Part shown: piece by piece, positions 11,324-22,080 of the stretch | Layout: each line of letters begins with the position of its first letter | Position numbering within the stretch: the stretch's first letter is position 1 | Source of the DNA: Paratinospora sagittata | Taxonomy: Eukaryota; Streptophyta; Magnoliopsida; Ranunculales; Menispermaceae | Length of the DNA stretch: 64,000 nucleotides | NCBI GenBank assembly: GCA_035771175.1 | Contig: CM069605.1 | Coordinates: forward strand, 21,592,288-21,656,287 | Direction: 5' to 3' | Position numbers and translations under genes: made by a program | Notes under the pieces: model-generated | Database searches by the model: none | What the model saw: only the letters and a program-made list of their open reading frames with translations | Told to the model about the DNA's origin: nothing

Positions 11324-12243
11324 AACAACGGTATTGACTATCAAAAACTTTTCAAACAGGTAATCAACACAACTAATCCAAGAAAATCAACAATGCATTC
11401 AACAAACACTCAAAGGATACACTCCAACACGATCACCAAAATTGGATACAATGTCCACAATAATCAACCAAACTCACTTTCACTCCATTTTCACCATTTC
11501 ACACCCAAAATATATGATCAACATGATGAAATCCTCTCTATTATCACCAATAATCAATGAAAGTCTCAACTAGCATCTTCAAAATGAACCACAAAACTGA
11601 AGGAGAAACTTACAAAGTGAAGGAGATGCAAGAAACCCCCAAACTTTTGATGCCCTAGTTATCCACAACTGTGCTCCCCGTGGTGGTTCTTCAAAATGGA
11701 GGTGGTAATGGTCTGAAGACGATGTAGGTGGTGATGGAAGATCATATTTGTTGAGAAACTTGGATTTGAAACAACAAATGGAGGGGAAAGAAAGGTTTGG
11801 CGATGGGGATGAGAGAAGGTAAGAAGAAAGGAGGAATGCAAAATGCAAAATTGCATTCCTCTTTTCTATTATTTTTTTTTCAGCAACTTTTAACAAAACA
11901 GGCAATGCCCTTGGTCCTTTTGATCTCTTCTTAATGTGACCTGAAAAAGGGACAAAAACATGTTATTTGATGAATAAACCAATGCAAATTCTATACTACA
12001 ATGACTAGAGATAAAATTGAACATTAAAACTAAAAAAAAAAATCGGTTGGGTTGCCTCCCAACAAACGCTTTTTTCAGAGTTAGTAGCTTGACTTTCTCT
12101 GACTTTCTCAAGGCGGTTCATCAAGAAGCATTGTCTTGACAAATCCTTGATATCGACTTTTTTGCTTAACCGCCCCAAAACAATGCTGCAAATTCTCTGC
12201 TTCACCATTCAAATAGCAGCCCGACCACACCGATGAAAGTGGG
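11324..12243 (-). other. Athila spacer where pol has been lost
   Basis: In a full Athila element RT, RNase H and integrase lie between protease and the accessory ORF. Here only about 0.9 kb remains. Around 12035-12070 the minus strand reads VCWEATQPIFFF, the trace that normally closes Athila pol, so the deletion removed nearly all of pol but kept its last codons. The rest is non-coding. Confidence 0.62.
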
Positions 12244-12960
12244 TCATCTAACTACTCCACTATTTTTTTTAGGCTTGTCATGAGCCTTTGGAACACACTT
12301 TTCATTTTCCCCATTTACATCAATCCGGTGGCAACTCTTCATCTTTTCTGGATCCTTGTGCGTGTTGTAAATTGTGAACAACACTTTCTCTGCGTTCACT
12401 CTCAATGTGAGCTCACCAAGCTCCACGTCTACTAAAGCCCTCCCTTTGGCAATGAATGGTCTCCCCAGAATAAGAGGAACATCTCCCTCTTCTTTCATGT
12501 CCAGCACAATGAAGTCCACGAAGAAGATGAATTTGTCCACCTTGACAAGCGCATCTTCTATAATCCCCCAAGGATAGGTGATTTATCGGTCCGCCAGTTG
12601 CAAAGAGATTGTTGTGGGATTCACCTCACCAAGTCCAAGCTTCCTAAAAATGTACAAAGGCAATAAATTAATGCTAGCGCCTAAGTCACATAACACATAA
12701 TCAAAAGAAGAAGAACTAATCACACAAGGGATAGTAAAACTCCCTAGATCTTTAAGTTATTGGGGCAACTTCTTCTGTAGGATTGCACTACACTCCTCAG
12801 TGAGCTTGACAGTCTCAAACTCTTCCAGCCTCCTCTTCTTTGTCATCACATCCTTCATGAATCTGGCATAGTTAGGCATCTGCTCAAATGCATTTGCAAA
12901 AAGGATGTTGATGTAAATCATTTTAAAGATGTCCAAAAATTTTGCAAATTGATCATGAAT
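12244..12960 (-). pseudogene. Athila gag C-terminus and aspartic protease
   Basis: Minus-strand reading. The protease centre is CDLGASINLLPLYIFRKLGL (active-site Asp kept), followed by ITYPWGIIEDALVKV, FVDFIVLDMKEEGDVPLILG and GRALVDVELGELTLRV, a conserved Athila block. Upstream is the linker PNYARFMKDVMTKKRRLEEF. Stops break it near 12760 and 12580. It would process the Athila polyprotein. RT does not follow, so the element is non-autonomous. Confidence 0.9.
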
Positions 12961-14029
12961 CTTCTTCTTTGCAAAACATTGCGGATACGGATGGGGTTTT
13001 TAAAGATGAGCGGGTTGTCAGGAAATGTGATGCGGCCCGGTACAAAGTCTTTTTACCCTCTTCCGTTTCTTTCTCATTGGCAACTCCTCTATCTTTGTTC
13101 AAACTTGCCCCTTCTTGTACTTTTTCTTGGCTAGGTGATGATGATGATAGCATAGCTGGTAAAGAAGGAATAGTTTTGGTCAAGGACCATTCTCAACTTC
13201 TTTACCACTTCTCAGTTTTATTGCCATACATTGTTCCTTCGGATTCACCTTTGTATTGCTGGGGAATGACCCTCTTTGTTGAGAGTTGATTGAACTTGCT
13301 ATTTGTCCAATTTGTACCTCCATGTTCTTGATTGAAGCATACATGTTTCCCATGTGGGTCTCAATGTTGTTGACCCTAGACTCAGTCTTCTCAAATTTAC
13401 TAGATGTTTTTCCAATAAACTTGTCTAAAATGTCTTCAAGTGAGGCCTTTCTCTCTTGTGCTTGTGGCTGATTGAACCTAGGTGGTTGCAACACATTTTT
13501 GTTGTTGAACTAGGAAAAGTTTTCAAGATTCCTATTTCCTGGATGGTACTGATTTGGCACTTGGGCTCCACCTCGGTTTCCTCTGTACCTGTCTTAATTT
13601 CCCCTGTAGTTGTACAATTAGTTGTTCACATGCTGTACTTGTTCTTACTGTCCACCAAGACTTTGAGGATCCGAACTTGCTGTTGCAATGGGTGATGACG
13701 AACTCCCTTGAATAGTGAAAACCTTGTTAGATAAAGCTGCCATGTGATGTAGCATACTAGCCATCCATGCAGACAATGAGATCATTTGATCAACCTCATG
13801 TAAACTAGCCACTTTCTTGATTGGTGCCCTCTCACTTTCATGCTCATATGTATTAGAAGCCATCTCCTCAATCAACATCAAGGCTTCATTTATTGTCTTC
13901 CCCAAAAGTGTGCCACATGTTGCAGCATCAACTAATGACCTTTTAGATAAGGTCATGGCATTGTAGAAAATCAAGATTTGAAGCCACTCTTGGTACCCAT
14001 GTGGAGGACATCTTCTCAATAGGTCCTTG
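12961..14029 (-). pseudogene. Athila gag, 5' end removed by copia insertion
   Basis: Minus-strand frame from 14029 down. LLRRCPPHGYQEWLQI, FYNAMTLSKRSLVDAATCGT and EALMLIEEMASNTYEHESER are the Athila gag core. After several in-frame stops between 13647 and 13500 it continues with VQIGQIASSINSQQRGSFPS and NPKEQCMAIKLRSGKEV. The N-terminal half is missing because a SIRE LTR begins at 14030. No zinc knuckle is visible. Confidence 0.9.
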
Positions 14030-14611
14030 TGTTGATGTAACTACTCTCACCCAGTTTTGTTTTGATGATTGCAAACAACATACCTGTGTTATCTAATCTC
14101 TTTGACGTAGTTGTTTCAGTGCTAACTATATATATCTAATGGATTCAACTGCAATGTCAAAGAATGTGAAGGAACAACACTCTACAAAGATTTAAGAGCT
14201 TAATGGTTGTATTACTTTATTTGAATCTTAGTGTTGTAGAGTAACTTTTACTTATTCCAACCACATATGATTTGCATATTTTTAAAATCATTGATATAGT
14301 TTATTATTTTCATGCATGCACATATTTTAGTTTGATAATTATGTTATCACTCATTCATAATTGTTTATCATACATATATTGATCAATGTTTAACATGCAT
14401 TCATCTTGTCAACTTTGTAGGTTTTACCGTGTATTATACTTATTGCTTTAATCATTGGTTTAATAGATCGAATCACTCATGTTCAACTGTGGTAATTATA
14501 CCTTAATCGTGTCAAAACTGTTCTAAAATATTTTTAAAATGTTAGTCTATGTTTTAGACAATGTCCTAAACTTATTATGATCAAAAATTGAGTTTCTTTC
14601 ACTTCTTAGTG

Positions 14612-14945
14612 AAGGAACATGCTCCTAAATTAAGAAACGCGTTCCTGAGCTTTTTTCTGAGACTCGGTGATTTTTTATCAGGGGTTAAGGAACGCGCTCC
14701 TTGTAAGAGGAACGTGAACCTGTGGCATTTTTTGAGACTTAGATTTTTTTTTATCAGGGAAAAGGAACACACTCCTGTTGCCAAGGGCAAAATAGGAAAA
14801 ATTTTAGAGTTAGTGGTTCTTGTTGAAGGAACACGTTCCTATGCCCAACGGACATATGAAAGAACGCGCTCCATAATTGGAGGGAAATCTGAAATTTTTT
14901 AGATTTTAAACCAGAAACGCGCTCCTGGGTTAAAGAACGCATTCT
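14612..14945 (+). repeat. array of GGAACGCGCTCC-like palindromes in S2 U3
   Basis: Repeated short near-palindromes: GGAACATGCTCC, GAAACGCGTTCC, GGAACGCGCTCC, GGAACACACTCC, GGAACACGTTCC, GAACGCGCTCC, GAAACGCGCTCC and GAACGCATTC. They recur in other S2 LTR copies (28090-28450, and 53815-54080 reversed). Being upstream of the TATA box they may be factor binding sites. Confidence 0.8.
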
Positions 14946-14956
14946 TGTGCCTCAGT

Positions 14957-14984
14957 GTGGTGTTTATTTATAAACACCATACTT
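14957..14984 (+). promoter_or_regulatory. TATA box within an inverted repeat, S2 LTR promoter
   Basis: TTTATAAACACC is flanked so that GGTGTTTA (14959-14966) pairs with TAAACACC (14971-14978), extending outwards to about 12 bp arms with one mismatch. Two other S2 copies keep the dyad with changed bases. Likely core promoter of the LTR; the role of the dyad is inferred. Confidence 0.65.
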
Positions 14985-15853
14985 GCTCATTTGAAAAGCA
15001 ACTTTTGCAAAATGTAGAGAACTTGTGCATTTTTTGTCTAAATCTTTATACAAGGCAACAACAAGTTCTTGAGTGTTTTAAACCTTCTTTGAAAGCAAAA
15101 GTTCAACAACATTTGATCTATTGATCCAATCTTCCGAATATTTCTCCTCATCTTTCAAAACCTTGAGAAACTTGGAGAGTTTTTCTTGTGCAAGTGTTCA
15201 AGACAATTCAAGTGTTTTCTATATCTATTGAGTCTTGATCATGATTTCTCTCATTCAACTTCACACAAGAAGAATCTTGGTGCTTCAATCTTACCGAGAG
15301 GGGTATACATTTCTAATCTAGATTCTTATGATTTTGAGTTTATGCAAATCAGTTTTGTGTTTAGATTATCATCTTTAAAACTGATTTTATATTGATTGTG
15401 TTTGCGAAACACTATTTTGATCTTCATAACAAAATACTTTGTTTAGTAGTTTCATAAATAGTTTGAGATATTGATTTATCTGCTAACATCATATTATATT
15501 GAATCGAAGTTTTTTATCATACTTGATTTGTTTGATTCTTGATCTTAATCACATATTCATTTAGAATCATCAAGTTTTGATCATCATGATATATTGATTC
15601 TCGAGCTCTAAACTTATCATTGTTTGGCATCAATATGTTGATAGTTGTGCATATTCCATTCATTGTTTTACATCATATATATTTGAATTGATTGCATTTG
15701 ACAAAAACCTATTTCAACACTTTGCATTATTTAGAATCATAGTAGTTGGAATAGTAATTGTTGACTCATTCAAGATTGTAACCTTATATTGTTGAGAGTG
15801 TTGTTATACACTTCTCTAAGTCAATTGGGATATTACCAAACTTTGTACGGCAC

Positions 15854-16027
15854 GTAACCATGCTCGTAAGTGGGTTACAAGTTGTAGCTTTCTAGCCAAG
15901 CACTGGTGTAGGCTAGTTTGTGGCTTTCTAATCAAGCCCTTGTGTAGGTTAGCAGTTGTGCCTTTTCTAACTAAGCCCTTATGTCGGTTAGAGTGTAAAC
16001 GACTTCTAATCACGCCCGTAAGTGATT
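15854..16027 (+). repeat. hairpin array in S2 LTR leader
   Basis: Five consecutive stem-loops. Arms: GTAACC/GGTTAC (15854/15873), CTAGCC/GGCTAG (15892/15911), CTAATC/GGTTAG (15928/15947), CTAACT/GGTTAG (15967/15986), AATCAC/GTGATT (16008/16022). Loops are 8 to 13 nt and carry (G)CCCGTAA or related GCCCTTGTGTA. They lie downstream of the TATA box, so they should be in the element's RNA. Confidence 0.75.
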
Positions 16028-16249
16028 CGCCAATAATGTATTGGAAAATCGTAATCGTGGTGATTGGGTAGGGGACGTAAGTTTAAGGGGAACCGATCCA
16101 CTCTAAATCATTTATGTTCATTTATCTTTCTTGCATTTATTATTTAGATTGTTACCTATTGCGCACATTACTTGTTTAATTAAGGTAACGCGAAAATCCA
16201 CCAAGTCCAATTCACCCCCCCTATTGGATTATAATACTGGGCCAACAAG

Positions 16250-16264
16250 TGGTATTAAAGCGGG
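16250..16264 (+). other. primer binding site of S2 element, mutated
   Basis: TGGTATTAAAGCGGG follows the LTR end by two bases. It differs from the usual tRNA-Met PBS (TGGTATCAGAGC) at two positions. Confidence 0.85.
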
Positions 16265-16303
16265 TTTTTACGCTCAAAGTTATCTATCAATTTCTTTGAG
16301 TAA

Positions 16304-17472
16304 ATGGCAGGAATTAGTTTTAATAGTTCTTCTAGGGTTACACATGATGAAGGGAACTCTACGAATCGCCTTCCACTATCTAAGGGAGATAACTACTTGC
16401 ACTGGAAAACAATGATGAGATATTTTATGAGGTCGCATGACTCCGATATTTGGGACACTGTCAGAAATGGATATTCTGCTCCCTCAAAGATCGAAAATGG
16501 AGTAATTATGCTAAAGGAAAAGAGTAAATGACTACCTTGAGAAAAGAAGCTAGACCAATTGAATGATAAAGCCATAAACATGCTTTTCTGCAGTCTCTCC
16601 ATCAATGAGTTCAACATAGTTAGTGCCTCTGGCACTGCCAAAGAGATTTGGGATAAATTGGAAGTAACTCATGAAGGCACAAAGCAAGTAAAGGAGACAA
16701 AGCAGACAGTGCTGGAGGAATCATATGAAACCTTCAGAATCAGTGAGAATGAAGACATCTCTGATGTGATAACGCGTTTCACCAAGATCATAAATAAGAT
16801 GAAGAATCAGGGTGAGATGTACCCACAGGCAAAGAAGGTTGGAAATTCCTTAGGGGAAGCCAAAAACCTCGGTGACTACACCTTTGATGAGTTGTGTGGA
16901 TCTCTAATGGTTCATCAAATGAAATTGAATAACCTACTCAAGAGTGAATCAAAAGATGACCACATGGCAAAGAAGGACTTAGCTCTGAATGTGAACAATT
17001 CAAGTTACTCCTCTTCCGGTGATGAGAACACGGATCACGAGGTTCCAATGCTTACCAAATCAAACAAAATTACATGCTGCGAATGTAACAAACCGCGACA
17101 CATGAGAAATGACTGCCCAAACAGAAAGAAGAAGTACTCTGATTCTAGAAAAAAGGATAAGAAAGACTTGAAGGCCACTTGGGATGATACAAGTTCGAGC
17201 GAGGGTGACTCGGATTCTGGCAATAAAAAGGTTGTACTGTGCCTCATGACAAGTACAGAGGTAAAAGACTCAACCTCTCTTGTTCTTCATGACTGTTTTG
17301 ATTCTAATGATGAAAATGGTATTGAGTGTTTGAAACTTAAACTTACTAAGCAAATAAAAAAGAACTCAAAACTCAAAAATAGTCTAAGGGAAGCCTTAGT
17401 TGAAATAAAATCACAACAAGATGCTTTAGATACTCTCCAATTCGATTATGAAATACTTAGAAAGGAAAGAGA
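16304..17472 (+). pseudogene. SIRE gag, N-terminal part (S2)
   Basis: Copia gag. It begins MAGISFNSSSRVTHDEG, then LPLSKGDNYLHWKTMMRYFM and IWDTVRNGY. After two stops (16529 and 16538 region) and a frame change it continues with KAINMLFCSLSINEFNIV, AKEIWDKLEVTHEGT, YETFRISENEDISDVITRFT (UBN2-like domain). A CCHC knuckle (CCECNKPRHMRNDC) lies at about 17074-17115, followed by a Ser/Asp-rich segment and a coiled-coil-like end. At 17473 a solo LTR interrupts the frame; the gene resumes at 29812. Confidence 0.9.
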
Positions 17473-17767
17473 TGTTGATGTAAGTATTCTCACCCAGTTT
17501 TGTTTTGTTGATAGCAAACAACATACCTGTGTTATATAATCTCTTTGACGTAGTTGCTTCAATGCTAACTAGATATATCTAATGGATTCTACTGCAATGT
17601 CAAAACATGTGGAAGGAACAGTACTTCTTTAAGAAGATTCAAGAGCTTCATGGTTGTATTACTTTACTAGAATCTTAGTGTTGTAGAGTAATAGTTACTT
17701 GTTCCAATCACACATGATCTATATCTTTTCAAAAAATCGGTCATATAGTTTAATATTGTCGCAATCC
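17473..17767 (+). repeat. solo S2 LTR, left piece
   Basis: Starts TGTTGATGTAAGTATTCTC, matching the S2 5' LTR start. Preceded by AGAGA (17468-17472), which is repeated at 29812-29816 after the right piece. The LTR was later split by a minus-strand gypsy LTR at 17768. Confidence 0.9.
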
Positions 17768-19235
17768 TGTCACACCCTGCCCCATTTACTCGGAGCGAGG
17801 TGCAACAGTTAGGGGGGAAACGAGTGCTCACTCCACTTGATCAGAGTCGCACATATAGAAGCATAGTGGCCCACATTAATAATAATACAATACAAATTAT
17901 TAAGGAAAATACAATTATATTAAACATATAAAGTTTGTTAATTATTACATTCCTGATACCAAAAAGTTGTCAAAAGGTAACAAGGGCGAACCCCTACAAA
18001 AGTACCAAAATAACAAAAGAGGAGTAGTCAAAGTGAGGCATCTAGAAGCCTGGAACCACCGCCACCATCATCAGACTGGTCTAACGGGACCTGGGGAGAG
18101 TATATACACAAAAATCCTTACATAGACCGGATTTGGCCAGAACCCCCTGAATAAATCTATTCGAACCCATCTTAATTCCCGGGAAAGATTAGCAACAGGG
18201 TGTGCTCAACAACTCGGTGAGATCAAGAAGGATAAAAAAATCTTACATGCATAATAAAGAATACAGAACAACAGTCATCAAGCAGTTATGCCATAACAAT
18301 AGAATCAAGCAATTATATGAATGAACCTTGGTCACACGACATCATAGACCAGGCACCATGCACTTGAAACCTGTGATCCAAGGCACCAGTAATATATCCA
18401 GCAACTGAGAGGTCTCATGAGTTCCAGCGCTAATTTAGGTTTAGCGTAATGACATGGCACCCAATAATAAATCCAGTGACAACGTCACTATTCTGGGCTA
18501 GTAATGCACCCAATAATACATCATTTTTAATAGATAGCCTCATGCATGAAGCAAAGCATGGTAATAGATATGATGCATGATGCTATGTAATTCAGTATTA
18601 GACAAGTAAGAAATGCAAACCTAGCCTTCATTCCCCACCTTACACACTTGTAGTGGCGTATCGATTTCTTCTAACTTCTTGAAGTGTGTAGGGACGCAAG
18701 ATATCGCAAAAAGTCAAAGGAGGGCGAGATGCCACACATTTTTCTCGAAATTTTGACAGAGCCTCCTTTGTTTATTGGTCATATCACAACCTAATTATCA
18801 CAAATCAGACGCAATCACAGTATAAATATGATCATTCATATTACTACACATCATCTACACTTCACATTTCCACATATATATAGCTATGTAAAACTATTCA
18901 CGTACAATTATCTAAAACTCTCTTCTCACATTTCATCTATGTGATATATATACATAGATAGTGTTATTTAAAAAACTATTATTCAAAATAGTATTTAAAC
19001 ATGCTAGTATTCTCATACATTTACATACAAACAAACAGTAGAAGGAACATTTATCCTTTGTGCGCCTTCCCCTTGCCCTTGGGGTCTGAACCTGAAATGT
19101 TTGAGAATTGGGTGAGCAACCACAGCTCAATGAATATTCCTAACTATGACATCATATATGCATTTAAAAAAAATCACATGAATCAATACATTCAAATCAC
19201 ATTCAAACATGCATGAAATATTTCATAATACATAC
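17768..19235 (-). repeat. Ty3/gypsy LTR on minus strand (family G2), left piece
   Basis: Reverse complement of an LTR end: it begins TGTCACACCCTGCCCC. The LTR as a whole runs 27755 to 17768, split by a non-autonomous copia element at 19236-26171. Flanks are AATCC (17763-17767) and AATAC (27756-27760), a target duplication with one mismatch. No internal gypsy genes, so it is a solo LTR of about 3.05 kb. Confidence 0.82.
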
Positions 19236-19449
19236 TGTTGGTCCACCTAAGAGAGGGGGATTGGGTGGGATGGTCAATTTTAAACATCTCTTCCAATAAC
19301 TTAGTGATATACATAAATGTATTGGAATTGATTGCAAAATTAGAACTCAGACTAAATTGCAAACGTGAGACACACAAGATTTATAGTGGTTCAGTCAAGC
19401 CTACGTCCACTACTGAATCTCCCAATTAAGATTTACTTAATCCACTAAC

Positions 19450-19890
19450 TGATTCTCTTACGGGTGAGAACCAAACCTTTACAACTGCCCTTTTATAGGT
19501 TAAAGGCAAACTTATCCTTTCACAGGCTAAGGATGAACCTTTTTCCTTTTTTTGGGATTAGAAAAAACCATGTTCCTTTTACGGGTTAAGGAAGAACCGT
19601 TTTCCTACTTACAAGTGCGGATGAACCTTTTTCCTTTTACGGGATAAGAAAGAATTGTATTTCCTTTTACCGGGCTAAGGAAAAAATCCATGTTCCTTTT
19701 AATGGATAAGGAAAAACCATCTTTCTTTTGCAGGATAAGGAAGAACCAGTTTCTCTTTTACAGGTTTAGAGATAACATGTCCTTTTATAGGTTAAGGACG
19801 AACCTATCCTTTTACGACATTAGGATGAACCGATTTCCTACTTATAGGTGAGGATGAACCTTTTACTCTTTTATAGGTTCAGAGATAACC
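19450..19890 (-). repeat. leader hairpin array of S1n 3' LTR
   Basis: About a dozen units of 35-40 bp, in minus orientation reading like TTCCTTATCCCGTAAAAGGA with variants. Paired arms AAGGAA/TTCCTT or AAGGAT/ATCCTT surround a loop with CCCGTAA or CCTGTAA. The unit at 19452-19473 is the conserved last hairpin (GATTCTC/GAGAACC around a TTACGGGT loop). Confidence 0.75.
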
Positions 19891-20632
19891 TTACATGATT
19901 TCAATCCTGAAATCATTAAGTGAACTACCTTCACTTGTCTTGGTTGTTTTAGCCCAGAAACACACTAGCATTACAACACTGAAAATGTTGGTTCTAACTG
20001 AGTAGAACACTTTATAATTAAGCTCAGTACACAACATTACAAAGATATAAAATTATGAATACGTAATGCTAAGATGAAATACATTAACAGTCATTTACCT
20101 TTCAATGTTCAGTATTGCTCAAGTGCAGGTTTCGAAAAGCATGAATGATGTGATATGAAAATCAGTGCTTCTTTGAAAATAATATGATACCAAATGAACA
20201 TTGATTTGAAAATTGAAGGACTAGTGTAAATCAAAGTCACAGACAGTTTTCAAAGTAGATATAAAATATAAGTAAGAAAACTTCTGGTTTAGCGATCAGT
20301 AGTTGACTCAACTACTAATATAGTTCGATACAATACTTAAGATATGAAATCAAGTACAACTGTATATCTCGAACTATTTCTCAAATTCTTTCTTCAGCAA
20401 GAATGATATCAAATATGAATCGGTGCTGAGAATTTAAGTTGATACCAGATCAAATAGATTTTCAAATATAGAATGAAAATAAGCTTACTATGAAAATCAT
20501 TTGAATACGTAAAGGTATCAGTGAAAAATACTTTGAAAGTTTAGATAATGAAAAACATTTTGATACAAACTAACTTTAAAAAAGTATTGGCACAATACAA
20601 AAGAATTGGCGAGTTGTTTGATCCTAAGTACT

Positions 20633-20645
20633 GGTATTTATAGAC
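20633..20645 (-). promoter_or_regulatory. TATA box of S1n 3' LTR
   Basis: Minus strand reads GTCTATAAATACC, flanked by CTAAGT and ACTTAG arms. The same arrangement occurs at 45099-45124 in another S1 LTR. Confidence 0.65.
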
Positions 20646-20879
20646 TTAGTAGGATATAGCCGTTTAGATATTTGCAGTTCAAATGATATGAACGTTTACA
20701 CACAACGACTGGAATGTTATATGAAAATGGCAACTGCAATTTTCACTAACATTTTGGTTCTTTCCAAATTTCATAAAAAATGAAAGTTTTAGAAAAACTT
20801 AATTCATGTATCATAGAAGATCCCTGATAAGTCCGAAAAGGACTCTATCCGTTTTGAAAAAGTAGACTTATATAGTGTA

Positions 20880-21480
20880 CTTATTAGAGCAGTGGCGGTT
20901 GTTGAATTAGCGTCCTGATTCCACAATCAGTGTCCTGACACATAATGTTAACTTTGTCATTTTTTCCTTGAGGGCGTTCATTACGTATAAGTGTCCTACA
21001 GAACACTAAACTGAGGGCGCTACTAACTTGTAAGCGTCCTGACTTACTTAGACACTATAAACGACTTAACACAATTAGTGTCCTGCTATGTTTTAAAACA
21101 ATCAAGTGCATGAGGGTGCTACTTTTCGAGTAACCGTTCTACCTTTTAAAACATTTGAAACCAAACACAAGCACTCTGAAGAACAATCAATGTCCTGAAA
21201 GTTACTAAGTTTATTCCCAAAGGTGACGGCGCTCCTATCCAGGTAGTGTTCTGATAGTTTAATCAACTTACAACTATCAGCGTCCTCAAAGGTATATTCT
21301 TTGAAGAACTTAAGAGATCTTTCAGTTAGCTGATGCCGAGCCAACATCCGGATAACTTCAGAGCTTGACTAATAAAGGATGCCGCTACTATACAAGTAAG
21401 CGTCCTAATGAACTATCAGCATCCTGACTTATCAAGTTCAAGAGAGCACTGCTATCTCATTAGCGTCCTGAAACTCTCTT
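20880..21480 (-). repeat. U3 paired-motif array of S1n (GGACGC...GCGCCC)
   Basis: Reverse-strand copies of the S1 motif: AGGACGCT, a short loop, then AGCGCCCTC (seen here as GAGGGCGCT ... AGCGTCCTGA). Spaced by 40-80 bp. This whole block is absent from the 5' LTR of the same element. Confidence 0.75.
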
Positions 21481-22065
21481 TAAAAACAGATTTGACTCAC
21501 GATTAAATAATCGATAAATGCGAATAAAAACTCAGTAAATTTTAAATTAAATATATAAAATTAAATCATTTGAAATAATGTAAAACGTATGATCAAAGCA
21601 TGCAAGTATGCAAGTGGTTTGTGCATGGTTTTGGAAAACGTTTGAGCAATAATGATTAGAGAAAGATATACCTTAAATACCGTGTATTTCTTATTTTCTA
21701 ATAATCTTTAAACCCAACTCTTCATTATGAGATCTTCAATGAATTTTACGTTGGAGTTGAATGACTTGAACGTTGATATAGAAATCAAGACTTAAAGCTT
21801 GATCGAATCGTTCGAGTGAAGTGATTTTGAAATCAGGATGTGAATGTTGAAGTCTTTTTGATTGAAACGAACTTGACCATTGGATGTGATCTTGAGCTCC
21901 TTGATAGAGTCGTTCCTTGGCTTTTTGTTTTTTCTTAGGTGCTGAGATAAGTTCTTGATAAACACATGTTTAGCACCAAAAAGTACTTTGTTTTGTGATC
22001 ATCAAAATATACTTTATCACAATATATTTAGGGACAAGCTAAGTGATGAACCGTATAGGTTAACA

Positions 22066-22080
22066 ATCTCCCCCTTTTTT
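22066..22080 (-). other. polypurine tract of S1n
   Basis: Minus strand reads AAAAAAGGGGGAGAT immediately before TGTTAACC. A second purine run with CTTTTTGATGATATCAAAGG lies at about 22170-22200, the conserved SIRE 3' motif. Confidence 0.88.

Larger units (their letters stand above)
14030..16247 (+). repeat. 5' LTR of SIRE-type copia element, family S2
   Basis: 2218 bp, from TGTTGATGTAACTAC to GGGCCAACA, followed two bases later by a tRNA-Met PBS. It is interrupted by nothing and is the reference copy for family S2. U3 carries GGAACGCGCTCC-type palindromes (14612-14945), the TATA box lies near 14968 inside an inverted repeat, and a hairpin array lies at 15854-16027 before a C-rich end. Inserted into Athila gag; the partner target duplication (CCTTG expected) is not seen in the window. 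Confidence 0.9.
19236..22065 (-). repeat. 3' LTR of non-autonomous SIRE-like element (S1n)
   Basis: 2830 bp. On the minus strand it runs from TGTTAACCTATACGG (22065) to GGACCAACA (19236). It carries the reversed U3 motif array (20880-21480), TATA box (20633-20645) and the leader hairpin array (19450-19890). Flanked on the left by CATAC (19231-19235), matching CATGC at 26172-26176 with one difference. Confidence 0.88.

Noticed and set aside
12942..13289. 115-codon plus-strand frame
   Set aside because: Antisense shadow of the Athila gag/protease region on the minus strand.
16248..16264. TGGTATTAAAGC-like sites as tRNA gene remnants
   Set aside because: They are short PBS sequences next to LTR ends; no cloverleaf or promoter boxes around them.
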